DNA of 64,000 nt from Pseudomonas rubra (lineage in GTDB: Bacteria > Pseudomonadota > Gammaproteobacteria > Pseudomonadales > Pseudomonadaceae), in assembly GCF_028656935.1 (NCBI RefSeq), contig NZ_JAMDGZ010000019.1, positions 62,001 through 126,000 of the forward strand, given 5' to 3'. Made by a program: the position numbers and the translations under genes. The notes under the pieces were generated by a model. It saw only the letters and a program-made list of their open reading frames with translations. It had not been told where the DNA came from and searched no databases. This document shows, one piece after another, positions 1-11,866 of the stretch. How positions within the stretch are numbered: position 1 is the stretch's first letter; each line of letters starts with the position of its first letter.

Positions 1-830
1 GTCACGATCGCCGCACGACCGTAGTCGCCCTTGGCGGCGGAGTGATCGGTGACATGGCCGGCTTCGCCGCCGCCTGCTATCAGCGCGGTGTGGATTTCAT
101 CCAGGTGCCGACGACCTTGCTGTCCCAGGTCGATTCGTCGGTGGGGGGCAAGACCGGCATCAACCATCCCCTGGGCAAGAACATGGTAGGCGCCTTCTAT
201 CAGCCCAATGCGGTGCTGATCGACACCCGCAGCCTCAATACCCTGCCACCGCGCGAGCTGTCGGCGGGCCTGGCCGAGGTGATCAAGTACGGCCTGATCT
301 GTGACGAACCCTTCCTAACTTGGCTCGAAGCGAACATGCAGGCCCTGCGCAACCTCGATCAGGTGGCACTGACCGAAGCCATCTGCCGTTCCTGTGCGGC
401 CAAGGCTGCCGTGGTGGGTGCCGATGAACGCGAGTCGGGTGTGCGTGCCACCCTGAACCTGGGGCACACCTTTGGCCACGCCATCGAGACCCACATGGGC
501 TATGGTGTCTGGCTTCACGGTGAGGCCGTTGCTGCCGGCACCGTCATGGCCCTGGAAATGTCCATGCGCCTGGGCTGGATCAGCCAGCAGGAGCGTGACC
601 GTGGTATCCGTCTGTTCCAGGTCGCAGGCCTGCCGGTGGTGCCGCCAGTGGAAATGACCCCGGCGCAGTTCATGGAACACATGGCAGTAGATAAAAAGGT
701 ACTCGACGGTCGTCTGCGTCTGGTCCTGCTGCGCCGCATGGGCGAAGCGGTGATCACCGACGACTATCCGAAAGAGATTCTTCAGGCCACGTTGGCGGCG
801 GATTACCGCGCAATCGTGGCCCAGCTTTGA
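1..830 (+). CDS. aroB: 3-dehydroquinate synthase, 5'-truncated by the window edge
   Basis: AroB converts DAHP to 3-dehydroquinate, the second step of the cytoplasmic shikimate pathway, using NAD+ and a divalent metal. The reading frame is open from base 3, so the true start lies outside the window; the first in-frame ATG at 42 is internal. Visible family motifs are the NAD-binding [10 protein letters not shown], the [19 protein letters not shown] segment, the metal ligands in [11 protein letters not shown], and the LHGEAVA histidine motif. About 275 C-terminal residues are present out of a usual 360-370. damX follows after 16 nt, as in other Pseudomonas, so the two are probably co-transcribed with an upstream aroK. 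Confidence 0.97.
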   Translation, partial: HDRRTTVVALGGGVIGDMAGFAAACYQRGVDFIQVPTTLLSQVDSSVGGKTGINHPLGKNMVGAFYQPNAVLIDTRSLNTLPPRELSAGLAEVIKYGLICDEPFLTWLEANMQALRNLDQVALTEAICRSCAAKAAVVGADERESGVRATLNLGHTFGHAIETHMGYGVWLHGEAVAAGTVMALEMSMRLGWISQQERDRGIRLFQVAGLPVVPPVEMTPAQFMEHMAVDKKVLDGRLRLVLLRRMGEAVITDDYPKEILQATLAADYRAIVAQL

Positions 831-846
831 GGTTGATGAGCGTCCG

Positions 847-2451
847 ATGACTAGTTTGCATGCCGACGAGGCCTTTCTCGGCCATTACCAGTTGAACCAC
901 GACCCCTTCGCTGCACGGGTGCCGGGTTTCAAATTCTTCCCCGCCCAGCGCAAGCCAGTGCTGGGCCAGCTGCATCACCTGGCTCGCTACAGCCATTTGC
1001 TGCTGGTGGTTACCGGCCCGCAGGGCAGCGGCAAGACCTTGCTGCGCCAGGCTCTGGTGGCCAGCACCAACAAGCAGTCGGTGCAGAGCGTGGTGGTTTC
1101 CGCCCGTGGCGCCAGCGATGCGGCCGCCCTGCTCGGTCAGGTCGCCCAGTCGCTGGGTGTGGCTCAGGCTGAAGTGCCGGAGATCCTTTCCCAGGTGGTG
1201 CAACTGGCATTGACCGGGCAGGAAGTCTATTTGCTGGTTGACGATGCGGAACAACTGGGCGAGTCGGCACTCCAAGCCTTGCTGGAGTTGGCGGCGGGCA
1301 CTCCGGAAGGGCGTCCGCATGTATTCCTGTTTGGCGAGTCATCACTGATTGCCGGGCTGGACGAGCTCAATGCCGAGCAGGAGCGCTTTCATGTCATCGA
1401 GCTTGAGCCCTACAGCGAAGAAGAAACCCGTGAGTACCTCGAGCAGCGCCTGGAAGGTGCCGGGCGTGGTATCGAGGTGTTTACCAGCGAACAGATCGTT
1501 GATATCCACCAAAACTCTGACGGCTGGCCTGGGGCAATCAACCAGGTCGCCCGCGATACCTTGATCGAAGCCATGATCGCCAGCCGGACCACGGCGAAGC
1601 GACCATCTATGGGGTTCAATATGCCAAAGAAACATGTGCTGGCGCTGTCTGCAGTTGTTGTGGTCGCTGTTGCGGCTGCCGTGCTGATGCCGAAGAAAGG
1701 CGATCAGGCGCCCACGGCTCCTGCCGAGCAGGCGCAACTGCCGCTGGGCCAGGGCCAACCGGGCACTGCCCAGTCGAACAATGGCGGCCCGGCCATCGAA
1801 TTTGCCGGCAACTCGCAACCGATGCCGCTGCCGCTGGTAGGCCAGTCGCAACCGGTCATGCGTGGCCCGCTGGCTGAATCAACCGGCATGGGCGAAGGCG
1901 AAGAGTCTACGCCGGCGGGTGAAACCGCGCTGCAGCCGCCGACCGTCACCGCCATCGCGCCTCCTGCGGGTGTCGCCGCAGGCCCGGCGCCAACACCTGC
2001 ACAGCCTGTTGCCGCGGTGCAGCCGGTTGCACCGGTACAGCAACCGGTTGCTCCCGTTGTCAGTAAGCCGGTTGCACCTGTTGTCAAGCCTGCGCCTACC
2101 CAGGTTGCAACTGCCAAACCTGCACCCAAGCCTGCCGAGAAGCCGGCCGCCAAGCCAGCAGCTGGTGGTACCTGGTATGCCGGGCAGAAGCCGGGCAATT
2201 ATGTTGTGCAAATCCTAGGCACCAGTTCCGAAGCGTCGGCTCAGGCCTACGTGAAGGCTCAAGGTGGCGACTATCGCTACTTCAAGAAAAACCTGCAGGG
2301 CAAGCCGCTGTATGTCATCACCTACGGCAACTTTGCCAGCCGTGATGCCGCCCTGGCTGCAATCAAAGCCTTGCCAGCCAAGGTCCAGGCTGGTAAACCT
2401 TGGCCACGTACCGTCGCCAGCGTCCAACAAGAACTGGCCTCGACCCGCTGA
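847..2451 (+). CDS. damX: DamX-like cell division protein: AAA+ ATPase domain, one membrane helix, C-terminal SPOR domain
   Basis: The 534-residue protein starts with an ExeA/GspA-like AAA+ domain (about residues 10-250; Walker A GPQGSGKT near 57-64, Walker B YLLVDDAE). A single hydrophobic helix lies near 262-282, followed by a long Pro/Ala/Val-rich linker (about 300-440, repeated PVAPV/KPA units). A SPOR domain fills 450-527 (YVVQILGTSS ... YVITYGNFAS). SPOR domains bind septal peptidoglycan stripped of stem peptides, so the protein should sit at the division site, ATPase inside and SPOR in the periplasm. E. coli DamX lacks an intact N-terminal ATPase; the full-length architecture is common in Pseudomonas, also downstream of aroB. 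A hairpin with a T tract follows at 2507-2537. Confidence 0.9.
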   Translation: MTSLHADEAFLGHYQLNHDPFAARVPGFKFFPAQRKPVLGQLHHLARYSHLLLVVTGPQGSGKTLLRQALVASTNKQSVQSVVVSARGASDAAALLGQVAQSLGVAQAEVPEILSQVVQLALTGQEVYLLVDDAEQLGESALQALLELAAGTPEGRPHVFLFGESSLIAGLDELNAEQERFHVIELEPYSEEETREYLEQRLEGAGRGIEVFTSEQIVDIHQNSDGWPGAINQVARDTLIEAMIASRTTAKRPSMGFNMPKKHVLALSAVVVVAVAAAVLMPKKGDQAPTAPAEQAQLPLGQGQPGTAQSNNGGPAIEFAGNSQPMPLPLVGQSQPVMRGPLAESTGMGEGEESTPAGETALQPPTVTAIAPPAGVAAGPAPTPAQPVAAVQPVAPVQQPVAPVVSKPVAPVVKPAPTQVATAKPAPKPAEKPAAKPAAGGTWYAGQKPGNYVVQILGTSSEASAQAYVKAQGGDYRYFKKNLQGKPLYVITYGNFASRDAALAAIKALPAKVQAGKPWPRTVASVQQELASTR

Positions 2452-2506
2452 CCTAGCCTGGTGGCACTACCCCCGCCACCTGCTGAGCGACTCCTGAACA
2501 TCGGTC

Positions 2507-2537
2507 AAGCCTGCTGCGTACTGCGCGGCAGGCTTTT
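2507..2537 (+). terminator. Rho-independent terminator after damX
   Basis: Inverted repeat AAGCCTGC (2507-2514) / GCAGGCTT (2528-2535) closing on TTTT (2534-2537). It lies 55 nt after the damX stop and separates the aroB-damX unit from gltBD. Confidence 0.7.
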
Positions 2538-2641
2538 CTGTCCCAGACTGCCGGCCACAAGCCCATCTTGCAGTCCAGGCTGAAACGCTTCAGACTCAAG
2601 CCATGCCGTTACCACGGCGCACGCTTAAAAACATTCAAAAA

Positions 2642-2674
2642 TGCGACATGGATTTGCGACATTTCGTCGTAAAT
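2642..2674. promoter_or_regulatory. Dyad and direct repeat upstream of gltB, possible operator
   Basis: ATTTGCGAC (2652-2660) and GTCGTAAAT (2666-2674) form an inverted repeat with one mismatch around a 5-nt centre. The octamer TGCGACAT also occurs twice in direct orientation (2642-2649 and 2655-2662). Position upstream of gltB, ahead of the start by 140-172 nt, fits a regulator site; the protein that would bind is unknown. Confidence 0.35.
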
Positions 2675-2813
2675 TTGTGGGCTTCCCTGTCGCTGTGCAA
2701 CAATGGCTCCCCTATTGCCCCCGCAAAGCTGGCATTCGTTCGGCGTGGATGGTAAGTGGTTGTACTAAAAAAGATTTGCCTTGGTGAGAGGCGAACCTGG
2801 TGAGAAAGTGTCT

Positions 2814-5800
2814 ATGAAAACAGGTCTGTACCATCCCGAAGAATTCAAGGATAACTGTGGTTTCGGCCTGATCGCCCATATGACGGGCGAACCCAGCCAC
2901 CACCTTTTGCAAACGGCCATCCAGGCCCTGACCTGCATGACCCACCGTGGTGGGATCAACGCCGACGGCAAGACCGGCGACGGTTGCGGTCTGCTCATGC
3001 AAAAGCCCGATCAGTTCCTGCGCGCCGTGGCCCGCGAACAGTTCGGCAATGAACTGCCCAAGCAGTACGCGGTCGGCATGGTGTTCTTCAATCAGGACAA
3101 CGCCAAGGCTGAAGCGGCGCGCGACAACATGAACCGCGAGATCCTCGCGGCTGGTCTGCAACTGGTGGGCTGGCGCAAAGTCCCGATCGACACCAGCGTT
3201 CTCGGCCGCCTGGCTCTGGAGCGCCTGCCGCAGATCGAGCAAGTGTTCATCGGCGGCGACGGCCTGAGCGATCAGGAATTCGCGATCAAGCTGTTCAGCT
3301 CCCGTCGGCGCTCTTCGGTGGCCAACGCCGCCGATACCGAGCACTACATCTGCAGCTTTTCGCACAAGACCATCATCTACAAAGGCCTGATGATGCCGGC
3401 GGATCTTACCGCCTTCTATCCGGACCTGAGCGACGAGCGCCTGCAAACCGCGATCTGCGTGTTCCACCAGCGCTTTTCGACCAACACCCTGCCGAAATGG
3501 CCGCTGGCGCAGCCGTTCCGCTTCCTCGCCCACAACGGCGAGATCAACACCATCACCGGCAACCGCAACTGGGCTCAGGCCCGTCGCACCAAGTTCGCCA
3601 ACGACCTGATCCCGGACCTGGAAGAGCTAGGCCCGCTGGTCAACCGCGTCGGTTCCGACTCCTCGAGCATGGACAACATGCTCGAACTGATGGTCACCGG
3701 CGGCATTGACCTGTTCCGTGGCGTGCGGATGATCATTCCGCCGGCGTGGCAGAACGTCGAGACCATGGACGCCGACCTGCGCGCCTTCTACGAATACAAC
3801 TCCATGCACATGGAAGCGTGGGACGGCCCGGCTGGCGTGGTGCTCACCGAAGGTCGCCACGCGGTGTGCCTGCTCGACCGTAACGGTCTGCGTCCGGCGC
3901 GCTGGGTCACCACCAAGAACGGCTACATCACCCTGGCGTCGGAAATCGGCGTATGGGATTACAAGCCCGAAGATGTTATCGCCAAGGGCCGCGTCGGCCC
4001 GGGGCAGATCTTCGCCGTGGACACCGAAACCGGGCAGATCCTCGACACCGATGCCATCGACAACCGTCTGAAGTCGCGCCACCCGTACAAGCGCTGGCTG
4101 CGCCAGAATGCCTTGCGCATCCAGGCCGACCTCAGCGACGACCAGGGCGTGGCCAGCTATGACGCTGACCAGCTCAAGCAGTACATGAAGATGTTCCAGG
4201 TCACCTTCGAGGAGCGTGATCAGGTCCTGCGTCCGCTCGGTGAGCAAGGTCAGGAAGCAGTCGGCTCGATGGGCGATGACACGCCGATGGCGATCCTTTC
4301 GCAGCGCGTGCGTTCGACCTACGACTACTTCCGCCAGCAGTTCGCCCAGGTCACCAACCCGCCGATCGACCCGCTGCGTGAAGCGATCGTCATGTCGCTG
4401 GAGATCTGCCTGGGTGCCGAGCGCAATATCTTCCAGGAATCTCCCGAGCACGCTTCGCGGGTGATCCTCAGCTCGCCGGTGATCTCGCCGGCCAAGTGGC
4501 GCTCGCTGATGAACCTCGACCGCCCCGGCTTCGAGCGTCAGCTGATCGACCTCAACTATGCCGAAGGCCTTGGCCTGGAAGCTGCGGTGCGCAACATCGC
4601 CGACCAGGCTGAAGAAGCCGTGCGCAGCGGCAAGACTCAACTGGTGCTGAGCGACCGTCATATAGCCCCGGGCAAGCTGCCGGTGCATGCGTCGCTGGCG
4701 GTGGGTGCCGTGCATCACCGCCTGACCGAGCTGGGCCTGCGTTGCGACAGCAACATCCTGGTTGAAACCGCCACTGCCCGCGACCCGCATCACTTCGCCG
4801 TGCTGATCGGTTTCGGTGCCTCGGCCGTCTATCCGTACCTGGCCTACGAAGTACTGTCCGACCTGATCCGCACCGGCGAAGTGCTCGGTGACCTGGATGA
4901 GGTGTTCAAGTACTACCGCAAGGGCATCTCCAAGGGCCTGTTGAAGATCCTCTCGAAGATGGGCATCTCGACCGTGGGTTCCTATCGGGGTGCGCAACTG
5001 TTCGAGGCCGTCGGCCTGTCCGAGGAAGTCGTCCAGCTGAGTTTCCGTGGCGTTGCCAGCCGCCTCAAAGGCGCACGTTTCGTCGACATCGAGAACGAGC
5101 AGAAGCTGCTCGCCGCCGAAGCCTGGAGCGCGCGCAAGCCGATCCAGCAGGGTGGCTTGCTGAAATTCGTCCACGGTGGCGAATACCACGCCTACAACCC
5201 GGATGTGGTCAATACCCTGCAGGCCGCCGTGCAGCAGGGCGACTACGCCAAGTTCAAGGAATACACCGCGCTGGTCGACAAGCGTCCGGTATCGATGATC
5301 CGCGACCTGCTCAAGGTGAAAACCCTGGAGCAGCCGCTGGAGATGAGCGAGATCGAACCGCTGGAAGCCATCCTCAAGCGTTTCGACTCCGCCGGTATCT
5401 CCCTCGGCGCGCTGTCGCCGGAAGCTCATGAAGCCCTGGCCGAGGCGATGAACCGCCTGGGCGCGCGCTCCAACTCCGGTGAGGGCGGCGAAGACCCGGC
5501 CCGCTATGGCACCATCAGGAGCTCGAAAATCAAACAGGTGGCCACCGGCCGCTTTGGCGTTACCCCCGAGTACCTGGTCAACGCCGAAGTGCTGCAGATC
5601 AAGGTGGCCCAGGGCGCCAAACCGGGTGAAGGCGGGCAACTGCCAGGCGGCAAGGTCAACGGCCTGATCGCTCGGCTGCGCTATGCCGTGCCTGGTGTGA
5701 CCCTGATCTCGCCACCGCCGCACCACGACATCTACTCGATCGAAGACCTCTCGCAACTGATCTTCGACCTCAAGCAGGTCAACCCGCAGGCGCTAGTCTC

Positions 5801-7259
5801 GGTCAAGCTGGTGGCAGAAGCCGGCGTCGGTACCATCGCCGCCGGTGTGGCCAAGGCCTACGCTGACCTGATCACCATCTCCGGTTACGACGGTGGTACC
5901 GGCGCTTCGCCGCTGACCTCGATCAAGTACGCCGGCGCGCCGTGGGAATTGGGACTGGCTGAAACCCACCAGACCCTGCGCGGCAACGACTTGCGCGGCA
6001 AGGTCCGGGTGCAGACCGACGGCGGCCTGAAAACCGGCCTGGATGTGATCAAGGCGGCGATTCTCGGCGCCGAAAGCTTCGGCTTCGGCACCGCACCGAT
6101 GATCGCCCTGGGCTGCAAGTACCTGCGTATCTGTCACCTGAACAACTGCGCCACCGGCGTTGCCACCCAGAACGACAAGCTGCGCAAGGATCACTACATC
6201 GGCACCGTCGACATGGTGGTGAATTTCTTCACCTACGTCGCCGAAGAGACCCGTGAATGGCTGGCCAAGCTCGGCGTGCGCAGCCTCGGCGAGCTGATTG
6301 GGCGTACCGACCTGCTGGAAATGCTCCCCGGCGAAACCGAGAAGCAGAAGCACCTGGACCTCAGCCCGCTGCTGGGCAGCCCGCACGTGCCGGCCGACAA
6401 GCCGCAGTTCTGTGAAGTCGAGCGCAACCCTCCGTTCGACAAGGGCGTGCTGGCCGAGAAGATGGTCGGCATGGCGCTGCCAGCCATTCGCGACCTGTCG
6501 GGCGCCGAGTTCGCCCTGGATATCTGCAACTGCGACCGTTCCATCGGCGCGCGGATCTCCGGCGAAATCGCCCGCCTGCACGGTAACCAGGGCATGGCCA
6601 AGGCACCGATCACCTTCCGCTTCAAGGGCACTGCCGGGCAGAGCTTCGGGGTGTGGAACGCCGGTGGCCTGAACATGTACCTCGAAGGTGATGCCAACGA
6701 CTACGTCGGTAAAGGCATGACCGGTGGCAAGCTGGTGATCGTGCCGCCTGTGGGCAGCCCGTTCGCCACCCAGCACAGCGCCATCATCGGCAACACCTGC
6801 CTGTACGGTGCCACTGGCGGCAAGCTGTTCGCCGCAGGTACCGCGGGCGAGCGCTTTGCCGTGCGCAACTCCGGTGCCCACGCGATTGTCGAGGGCACAG
6901 GCGATCACTGCTGTGAATACATGACCGGTGGCTTTGTCTGCGTTCTGGGCAAGACCGGTTACAACTTCGGCTCGGGCATGACCGGTGGTTTTGCCTATGT
7001 ACTGGACATGGACAACAGCTTCGTCGACAAGCTCAACCATGAACTGGTCGAGATCCAGCGCATCAGCGGCGAGGCCATGGAGGCTTATCGCAGCCACCTG
7101 TCACGCGTGCTGGCTGAATACGTCGAAGAAACCAACAGCGAATGGGGGCGTGAGCTCTGGGAAAACCTGGACGACTACGTGCGGCGCTTCTGGCTGGTCA
7201 AGCCCAAGGCGGCCAACCTGAAGAACCTGCTGTCCAGCACCCGTGCCAACCCGCAGTGA
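2814..7259 (+). CDS. gltB: Glutamate synthase (NADPH) large subunit
   Basis: GltB makes glutamate from glutamine and 2-oxoglutarate and is the large half of GOGAT. I start it at ATG 2814 (1481 aa) because this puts the N-terminal nucleophile Cys at residue 15 after a short propeptide (KDNCGFG), as in the family; an in-frame upstream start at 2781 would add 11 residues with no homology. Domains in order are the class II glutaminase (about 15-420), a central linker domain, the FMN-binding synthase domain with GGEDPARYG and [11 protein letters not shown], the 3Fe-4S cluster motif C-x5-C-x4-C ([13 protein letters not shown]), and the C-terminal Gly-rich beta-helix domain. gltD follows 33 nt downstream in the same operon. 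Together with glnA at the other end of the window it forms the GS/GOGAT pathway. Confidence 0.98.
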   Translation: MKTGLYHPEEFKDNCGFGLIAHMTGEPSHHLLQTAIQALTCMTHRGGINADGKTGDGCGLLMQKPDQFLRAVAREQFGNELPKQYAVGMVFFNQDNAKAEAARDNMNREILAAGLQLVGWRKVPIDTSVLGRLALERLPQIEQVFIGGDGLSDQEFAIKLFSSRRRSSVANAADTEHYICSFSHKTIIYKGLMMPADLTAFYPDLSDERLQTAICVFHQRFSTNTLPKWPLAQPFRFLAHNGEINTITGNRNWAQARRTKFANDLIPDLEELGPLVNRVGSDSSSMDNMLELMVTGGIDLFRGVRMIIPPAWQNVETMDADLRAFYEYNSMHMEAWDGPAGVVLTEGRHAVCLLDRNGLRPARWVTTKNGYITLASEIGVWDYKPEDVIAKGRVGPGQIFAVDTETGQILDTDAIDNRLKSRHPYKRWLRQNALRIQADLSDDQGVASYDADQLKQYMKMFQVTFEERDQVLRPLGEQGQEAVGSMGDDTPMAILSQRVRSTYDYFRQQFAQVTNPPIDPLREAIVMSLEICLGAERNIFQESPEHASRVILSSPVISPAKWRSLMNLDRPGFERQLIDLNYAEGLGLEAAVRNIADQAEEAVRSGKTQLVLSDRHIAPGKLPVHASLAVGAVHHRLTELGLRCDSNILVETATARDPHHFAVLIGFGASAVYPYLAYEVLSDLIRTGEVLGDLDEVFKYYRKGISKGLLKILSKMGISTVGSYRGAQLFEAVGLSEEVVQLSFRGVASRLKGARFVDIENEQKLLAAEAWSARKPIQQGGLLKFVHGGEYHAYNPDVVNTLQAAVQQGDYAKFKEYTALVDKRPVSMIRDLLKVKTLEQPLEMSEIEPLEAILKRFDSAGISLGALSPEAHEALAEAMNRLGARSNSGEGGEDPARYGTIRSSKIKQVATGRFGVTPEYLVNAEVLQIKVAQGAKPGEGGQLPGGKVNGLIARLRYAVPGVTLISPPPHHDIYSIEDLSQLIFDLKQVNPQALVSVKLVAEAGVGTIAAGVAKAYADLITISGYDGGTGASPLTSIKYAGAPWELGLAETHQTLRGNDLRGKVRVQTDGGLKTGLDVIKAAILGAESFGFGTAPMIALGCKYLRICHLNNCATGVATQNDKLRKDHYIGTVDMVVNFFTYVAEETREWLAKLGVRSLGELIGRTDLLEMLPGETEKQKHLDLSPLLGSPHVPADKPQFCEVERNPPFDKGVLAEKMVGMALPAIRDLSGAEFALDICNCDRSIGARISGEIARLHGNQGMAKAPITFRFKGTAGQSFGVWNAGGLNMYLEGDANDYVGKGMTGGKLVIVPPVGSPFATQHSAIIGNTCLYGATGGKLFAAGTAGERFAVRNSGAHAIVEGTGDHCCEYMTGGFVCVLGKTGYNFGSGMTGGFAYVLDMDNSFVDKLNHELVEIQRISGEAMEAYRSHLSRVLAEYVEETNSEWGRELWENLDDYVRRFWLVKPKAANLKNLLSSTRANPQ

Positions 7260-8711
<1,452 letters not shown>

Positions 8712-8719
8712 TAGGGCCT

Positions 8720-8746
8720 CATCGCTGGCTTGCCAGCGATGCTTTT
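8720..8746 (+). terminator. Hairpin with T tract after gltD (REP-like half)
   Basis: CATCGCTGG (8720-8728), loop CTTG, CCAGCGATG (8733-8741), then CTTTT. The stem sequence equals the tip of the REP repeats at 10402 and 40601, so it may be a short REP half used as a terminator. Confidence 0.6.
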
Positions 8747-8781
8747 AACTAAATCTATTGACCTGTCACAAGTCGATAGAC

Positions 8782-8809
8782 AAAAGGCACGGTTGATACC
8801 GTGCCTTTT
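8782..8809. terminator. Bidirectional Rho-independent terminator between gltD and hemE
   Basis: A perfect 12-bp stem AAAAGGCACGGT (8782-8793), loop TGAT, ACCGTGCCTTTT (8798-8809). It has an A tract on the left arm and a T tract on the right arm. It isolates hemE from gltBD read-through. Confidence 0.8.
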
Positions 8810-8856
8810 ACGTTGGGCTCTGAGAAAATGCCCCCACTTTTTTTCCGGATGCCGAC

Positions 8857-9921
8857 ATGACTGCCTTGAAGAACGATCGTTTTCTGCGCGCCCTGCTCAA
8901 GCAACCCGTAGACGTCACCCCAGTGTGGATGATGCGCCAGGCCGGCCGCTACCTGCCGGAGTACCGTGCCAGCCGTGCCAAGGCCGGCGACTTCATGAGC
9001 CTGTGCATGAACCCGCAGTTCGCCTGCGAGGTCACGATGCAGCCACTGGACCGCTACCCGCTGGACGCCGCGATCCTGTTCTCGGACATCCTCACCATTC
9101 CTGACGCCATGGGCCAGGGCCTGTACTTCGAAACCGGCGAAGGCCCACGTTTCAAGAAGGTCATCAGCACCCTGGCTGACATCGAGGCACTGCCGATCCC
9201 CGATCCGCAAAAGGACCTGGGTTATGTCATGGACGCGGTCAGCACCATCCGCCGCGAGCTCAACGGCCGTGTGCCACTGATCGGCTTCTCCGGCAGCCCC
9301 TGGACCCTGGCCACCTACATGGTCGAAGGCGGCTCGTCGAAAGACTTCCGCAAGACCAAGGCCATGCTCTACGACAACCCGCAGGCCATGCACCTGCTGC
9401 TCGACAAGCTCGCGCAGTCGGTCATCAGCTACCTCAACGGGCAGATCCTCGCGGGCGCGCAAGCGGTGCAGATCTTCGACACCTGGGGTGGCAACCTGTC
9501 GGCGGCGGCGTACCAGGAGTTCTCCCTGGCCTACATGCGCAAGATCGTCAGCGGCCTGATCCGCGAGCACGAAGGACGCAAGGTGCCGGTCATTCTCTTC
9601 ACCAAGAACGGCGGCCTGTGGTTGGAAAGCATTGCCGATGCCGGCGCTGATGCCCTGGGCCTGGACTGGACCTGCGACCTCGGCGAAGCGCGCCAGCGCG
9701 TCGGCAGCAAGGTCGCCCTGCAGGGCAACATGGACCCGACCGTGCTGTACGCCAAGCCTGAGGCCATTCGTGCTGAAGTCGGGCGCATCCTTGCCAGCTA
9801 TGGGCATGGCACTGGCCACGTGTTCAACCTCGGCCATGGCATTACCCCGGAAGTCGACCCGGAGCACGCCGGCGCGTTCATCAACGCCGTGCACGAGCTG
9901 TCGGCGCAGTATCACCAGTAA
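8857..9921 (+). CDS. hemE: Uroporphyrinogen III decarboxylase
   Basis: HemE removes four acetate carboxyls from uroporphyrinogen III to give coproporphyrinogen III in cytoplasmic heme synthesis. It needs no cofactor. The 354 residues match the family length. Visible are the first signature [16 protein letters not shown] (Arg residues bind substrate carboxylates), [13 protein letters not shown] with the catalytic Asp region, the second signature [16 protein letters not shown], and the C-terminal [13 protein letters not shown] with its conserved His. It stands alone between terminators at 8782-8809 and 9937-9964. Confidence 0.97.
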   Translation: MTALKNDRFLRALLKQPVDVTPVWMMRQAGRYLPEYRASRAKAGDFMSLCMNPQFACEVTMQPLDRYPLDAAILFSDILTIPDAMGQGLYFETGEGPRFKKVISTLADIEALPIPDPQKDLGYVMDAVSTIRRELNGRVPLIGFSGSPWTLATYMVEGGSSKDFRKTKAMLYDNPQAMHLLLDKLAQSVISYLNGQILAGAQAVQIFDTWGGNLSAAAYQEFSLAYMRKIVSGLIREHEGRKVPVILFTKNGGLWLESIADAGADALGLDWTCDLGEARQRVGSKVALQGNMDPTVLYAKPEAIRAEVGRILASYGHGTGHVFNLGHGITPEVDPEHAGAFINAVHELSAQYHQ

Positions 9922-9936
9922 ACAGCGCTGCAGACA

Positions 9937-9964
9937 AAAACGCCCGGCACATGCCGGGCGTTTT
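9937..9964 (+). terminator. Rho-independent terminator after hemE
   Basis: A GC-rich hairpin formed by AAAACGCCCGGCA (9937-9949) and TGCCGGGCGTTTT (9952-9964), 15 nt after the hemE stop. Confidence 0.8.
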
Positions 9965-10032
9965 GCTATTAAGGTTCAATTCAGCCTGCCTGGGTAATCT
10001 GGCTCCATCGAAACCCAGACAGGATCTTCACC

Positions 10033-10380
10033 ATGAAAACTCGCTACCTCGCTCTGCTGCTTGCCCCGCTGTTCAGCACCGCTGCCCTGGCCGCCGGCTA
10101 CACCGGCCCTGGCGCCCAGCCGGTGACCACGGTTGCCGCCGCCCACGACGCTGCTGATGACACCCCGGTTGTGCTGCAAGGCTACGTGGTGAAAAAGGTG
10201 AACAACGATGACAAGTACGAGTTCAAGGACACCACCGGCACCATCACCGTCGAGATCGACAATGAAGACCTGCCGCCCGTAGCCTTCAACGACAAGACCA
10301 AGGTCAAGCTGACAGGTGAAGTCGAGAAGCACCTGATGAGCCGTGAAGTGGATGTTGATTTGGTTGAAGTGATCAACTGA
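10033..10380 (+). CDS. Periplasmic OB-fold (BOF/YgiW-family) protein
   Basis: A 115-residue secreted protein. Residues 1-21 are a Sec signal peptide ending in ALAA. The mature part has the YgiW/BOF pattern: PVVLQGYVVKK, a D/K-rich turn, YEFKDTTGTITVEID and a final VKLTGEVEKHLMSREVDVDLVEV strand pair. In enterics YgiW (VisP) is linked to stress responses and ligand binding; the role here is not known. AGGATC lies upstream of the ATG. It is a single gene followed by a REP pair. Confidence 0.85.
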   Translation: MKTRYLALLLAPLFSTAALAAGYTGPGAQPVTTVAAAHDAADDTPVVLQGYVVKKVNNDDKYEFKDTTGTITVEIDNEDLPPVAFNDKTKVKLTGEVEKHLMSREVDVDLVEVIN

Positions 10381-10401
10381 GTCAGTGGGGCTACTTCGTA
10401 G

Positions 10402-10462
10402 CCCATCGCTGGCAAGCCAGCTCCCACGCGATCCCTGTGGGAGCTGGCTTGCCAGCGATGGG
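10402..10462. repeat. REP/BIME: two inverted REP copies forming a 26-bp perfect stem
   Basis: Arms 10402-10427 and 10437-10462 are perfect reverse complements with a 9-nt loop. Outer GGGGC (10387-10391) and GCCCC (10473-10477) extend the symmetry. The core (CATCGCTGGCAAGCCAGCTC) is shared with the element at 40601-40666. It sits between two convergent genes, the usual REP location. Confidence 0.9.
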
Positions 10463-10482
10463 TCGCAAAGCGGCCCCGCTGT

Positions 10483-11745
10483 TCAGGCCTTGGCCGGCAA
10501 TCGGCTCAAGTGCACAGCCACCAGCAAAGCCACCACCAGCAGGCTGCCAATGAACAGCCCAATCCCGTTCCACCCCGCCTGATGCCAGAACACCCCGCCC
10601 GCCGTCCCCGCGACACTCGACCCCGCGTAGTAACTGAACAGATACAAGGACGATGCCTGCCCCTTGGCCTTTATCGCCCGGCGGCCGATCCAGCTACTGG
10701 CCACCGAATGGGCGCCGAAAAAGCCGAAGGTGAACACCAGCATGCCGACGATAATCACCAGTAACGGGCTGAGCAGGGTCATCAACAAACCGCTGAACAT
10801 CAGCACAATCGTTGCCCAGAACACCTTGCGTCGGCCCAGCTTGTCGGCCAGGGCGCCGATTTGCGCCGAGCTGTAGATGCCTGACAGGTACACCACCGAC
10901 AGCAGGGCGACCAGTGCCTGGCTCATGTGGTACGGCTCCGCCAGCAGGCGATAGCCGATATAGTTGAACAGGGTGACGAATGCACCCATCAGCAAGAAGG
11001 CTTCAAGGAACAACCACGGCAGGCCAGCATCGCGAAAGTGCAGAGTAAAACCATCGAGCAGGCTGCGTGGGTGCAGCGAGCGCGGGCGGAAGTTGCGTGA
11101 TTCCGGGAGGATTTTCCAGAATACCGCCGCAGCAATCAGCGCCAGGCCACCGATTACCAACAATGCAGTGTGCCAACTGACAAAGTCGATCAGTACTCCG
11201 GTAATCAACCGTCCACTCATACCGCCAATGGCATTGCCACCGATGTACAAGCCCATCGCCAGGCCGATGTGCTGAGGATGGATCTCTTCACTCAGGTAGG
11301 TCATGGCCACCGCCGCCAGGCCGCTCAGTGACAGCCCGAGCAGCGCGCGGGACAGCAGCACAGCGTGCCAGCTGGGCATCAGCGCGCTGACAATAGTGCA
11401 CAGCGCTGCACAAAACAGGGCGAAAACCATCACCGGCTTGCGCCCGATACGGTCGGAGATCGGCCCGGTGATCAGCAGGCCGAACGCCAGCGTGCCAGTG
11501 GACACCGAGAGGATCAGGCTGCTTTGCGCGGCGCTGATCGAAAACTCCTGGGACAGCAGCGGCATCATCGGTTGCACGCAATACAACAAGGCAAAGGTGG
11601 CAAAACCACCGCAGAACAGTGCCAGCACCGTGCGTAAAAAGGCCGGGGTGCCTTTCTCGATCCAGCTTTCGTTGAGGGTGGCGACAATCTCGTCGAGAGG
11701 AGCCGGGGGCAGTTCGTGGATGTGTGGCGCAACAGCAGTTTTCAC
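10483..11745 (-). CDS. MFS exporter, YnfM-like
   Basis: A 420-residue major facilitator with about 12 membrane segments after a 40-residue hydrophilic N-terminus. The loop 2-3 signature GPISDRIGRKPVM is the MFS family mark, and the N-terminal half is that of drug/arabinose-efflux type proton antiporters. The start is GTG 11745 with GAGG 6 nt upstream. It is transcribed away from a LysR gene 121 nt away. The same divergent arrangement (ynfL/ynfM) exists in E. coli, which suggests the LysR protein controls it. The exported compound is unknown. Confidence 0.85.
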   Translation of the reverse strand: MKTAVAPHIHELPPAPLDEIVATLNESWIEKGTPAFLRTVLALFCGGFATFALLYCVQPMMPLLSQEFSISAAQSSLILSVSTGTLAFGLLITGPISDRIGRKPVMVFALFCAALCTIVSALMPSWHAVLLSRALLGLSLSGLAAVAMTYLSEEIHPQHIGLAMGLYIGGNAIGGMSGRLITGVLIDFVSWHTALLVIGGLALIAAAVFWKILPESRNFRPRSLHPRSLLDGFTLHFRDAGLPWLFLEAFLLMGAFVTLFNYIGYRLLAEPYHMSQALVALLSVVYLSGIYSSAQIGALADKLGRRKVFWATIVLMFSGLLMTLLSPLLVIIVGMLVFTFGFFGAHSVASSWIGRRAIKAKGQASSLYLFSYYAGSSVAGTAGGVFWHQAGWNGIGLFIGSLLVVALLVAVHLSRLPAKA

Positions 11746-11866
11746 AGGGAACCTCGGGGGGCACTACGGCCTGTCAGGCAGTGAAAAAAGCATATAGCTG
11801 GCTAATGATCATTTCCAATATATTGTTCGACCTGTTTAAGAGGTTTTACGACCTATTGGAGCCGCC
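11746..11866. promoter_or_regulatory. Shared divergent control region of the MFS and LysR genes
   Basis: A 121-nt A/T-rich gap holding both promoters. LysR-type regulators normally bind such a gap. I could not fix a single convincing T-N11-A site. Confidence 0.4.

Larger units (their letters stand above)
2452..2813. other. damX-gltB intergenic region (362 nt)
   Basis: No credible gene here. It holds the damX terminator hairpin (2507-2537) and, 140-160 nt before gltB, an A/T-richer patch with a dyad and a short direct repeat (2642-2674), listed separately. The rest must contain the gltB promoter and 5' leader, but I see no clear -35/-10 pair. Confidence 0.6.

Noticed and set aside
2781..2813. 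Upstream start of gltB at 2781
   Set aside because: Adds 11 residues before the propeptide; the processing Cys at residue 15 from ATG 2814 is the family position.
3627..5756. A 709-codon open frame antisense to gltB
   Set aside because: High-GC codon shadow of a highly conserved gene; no start signal, no motif, Ala/His/Gln-rich translation typical of shadows.
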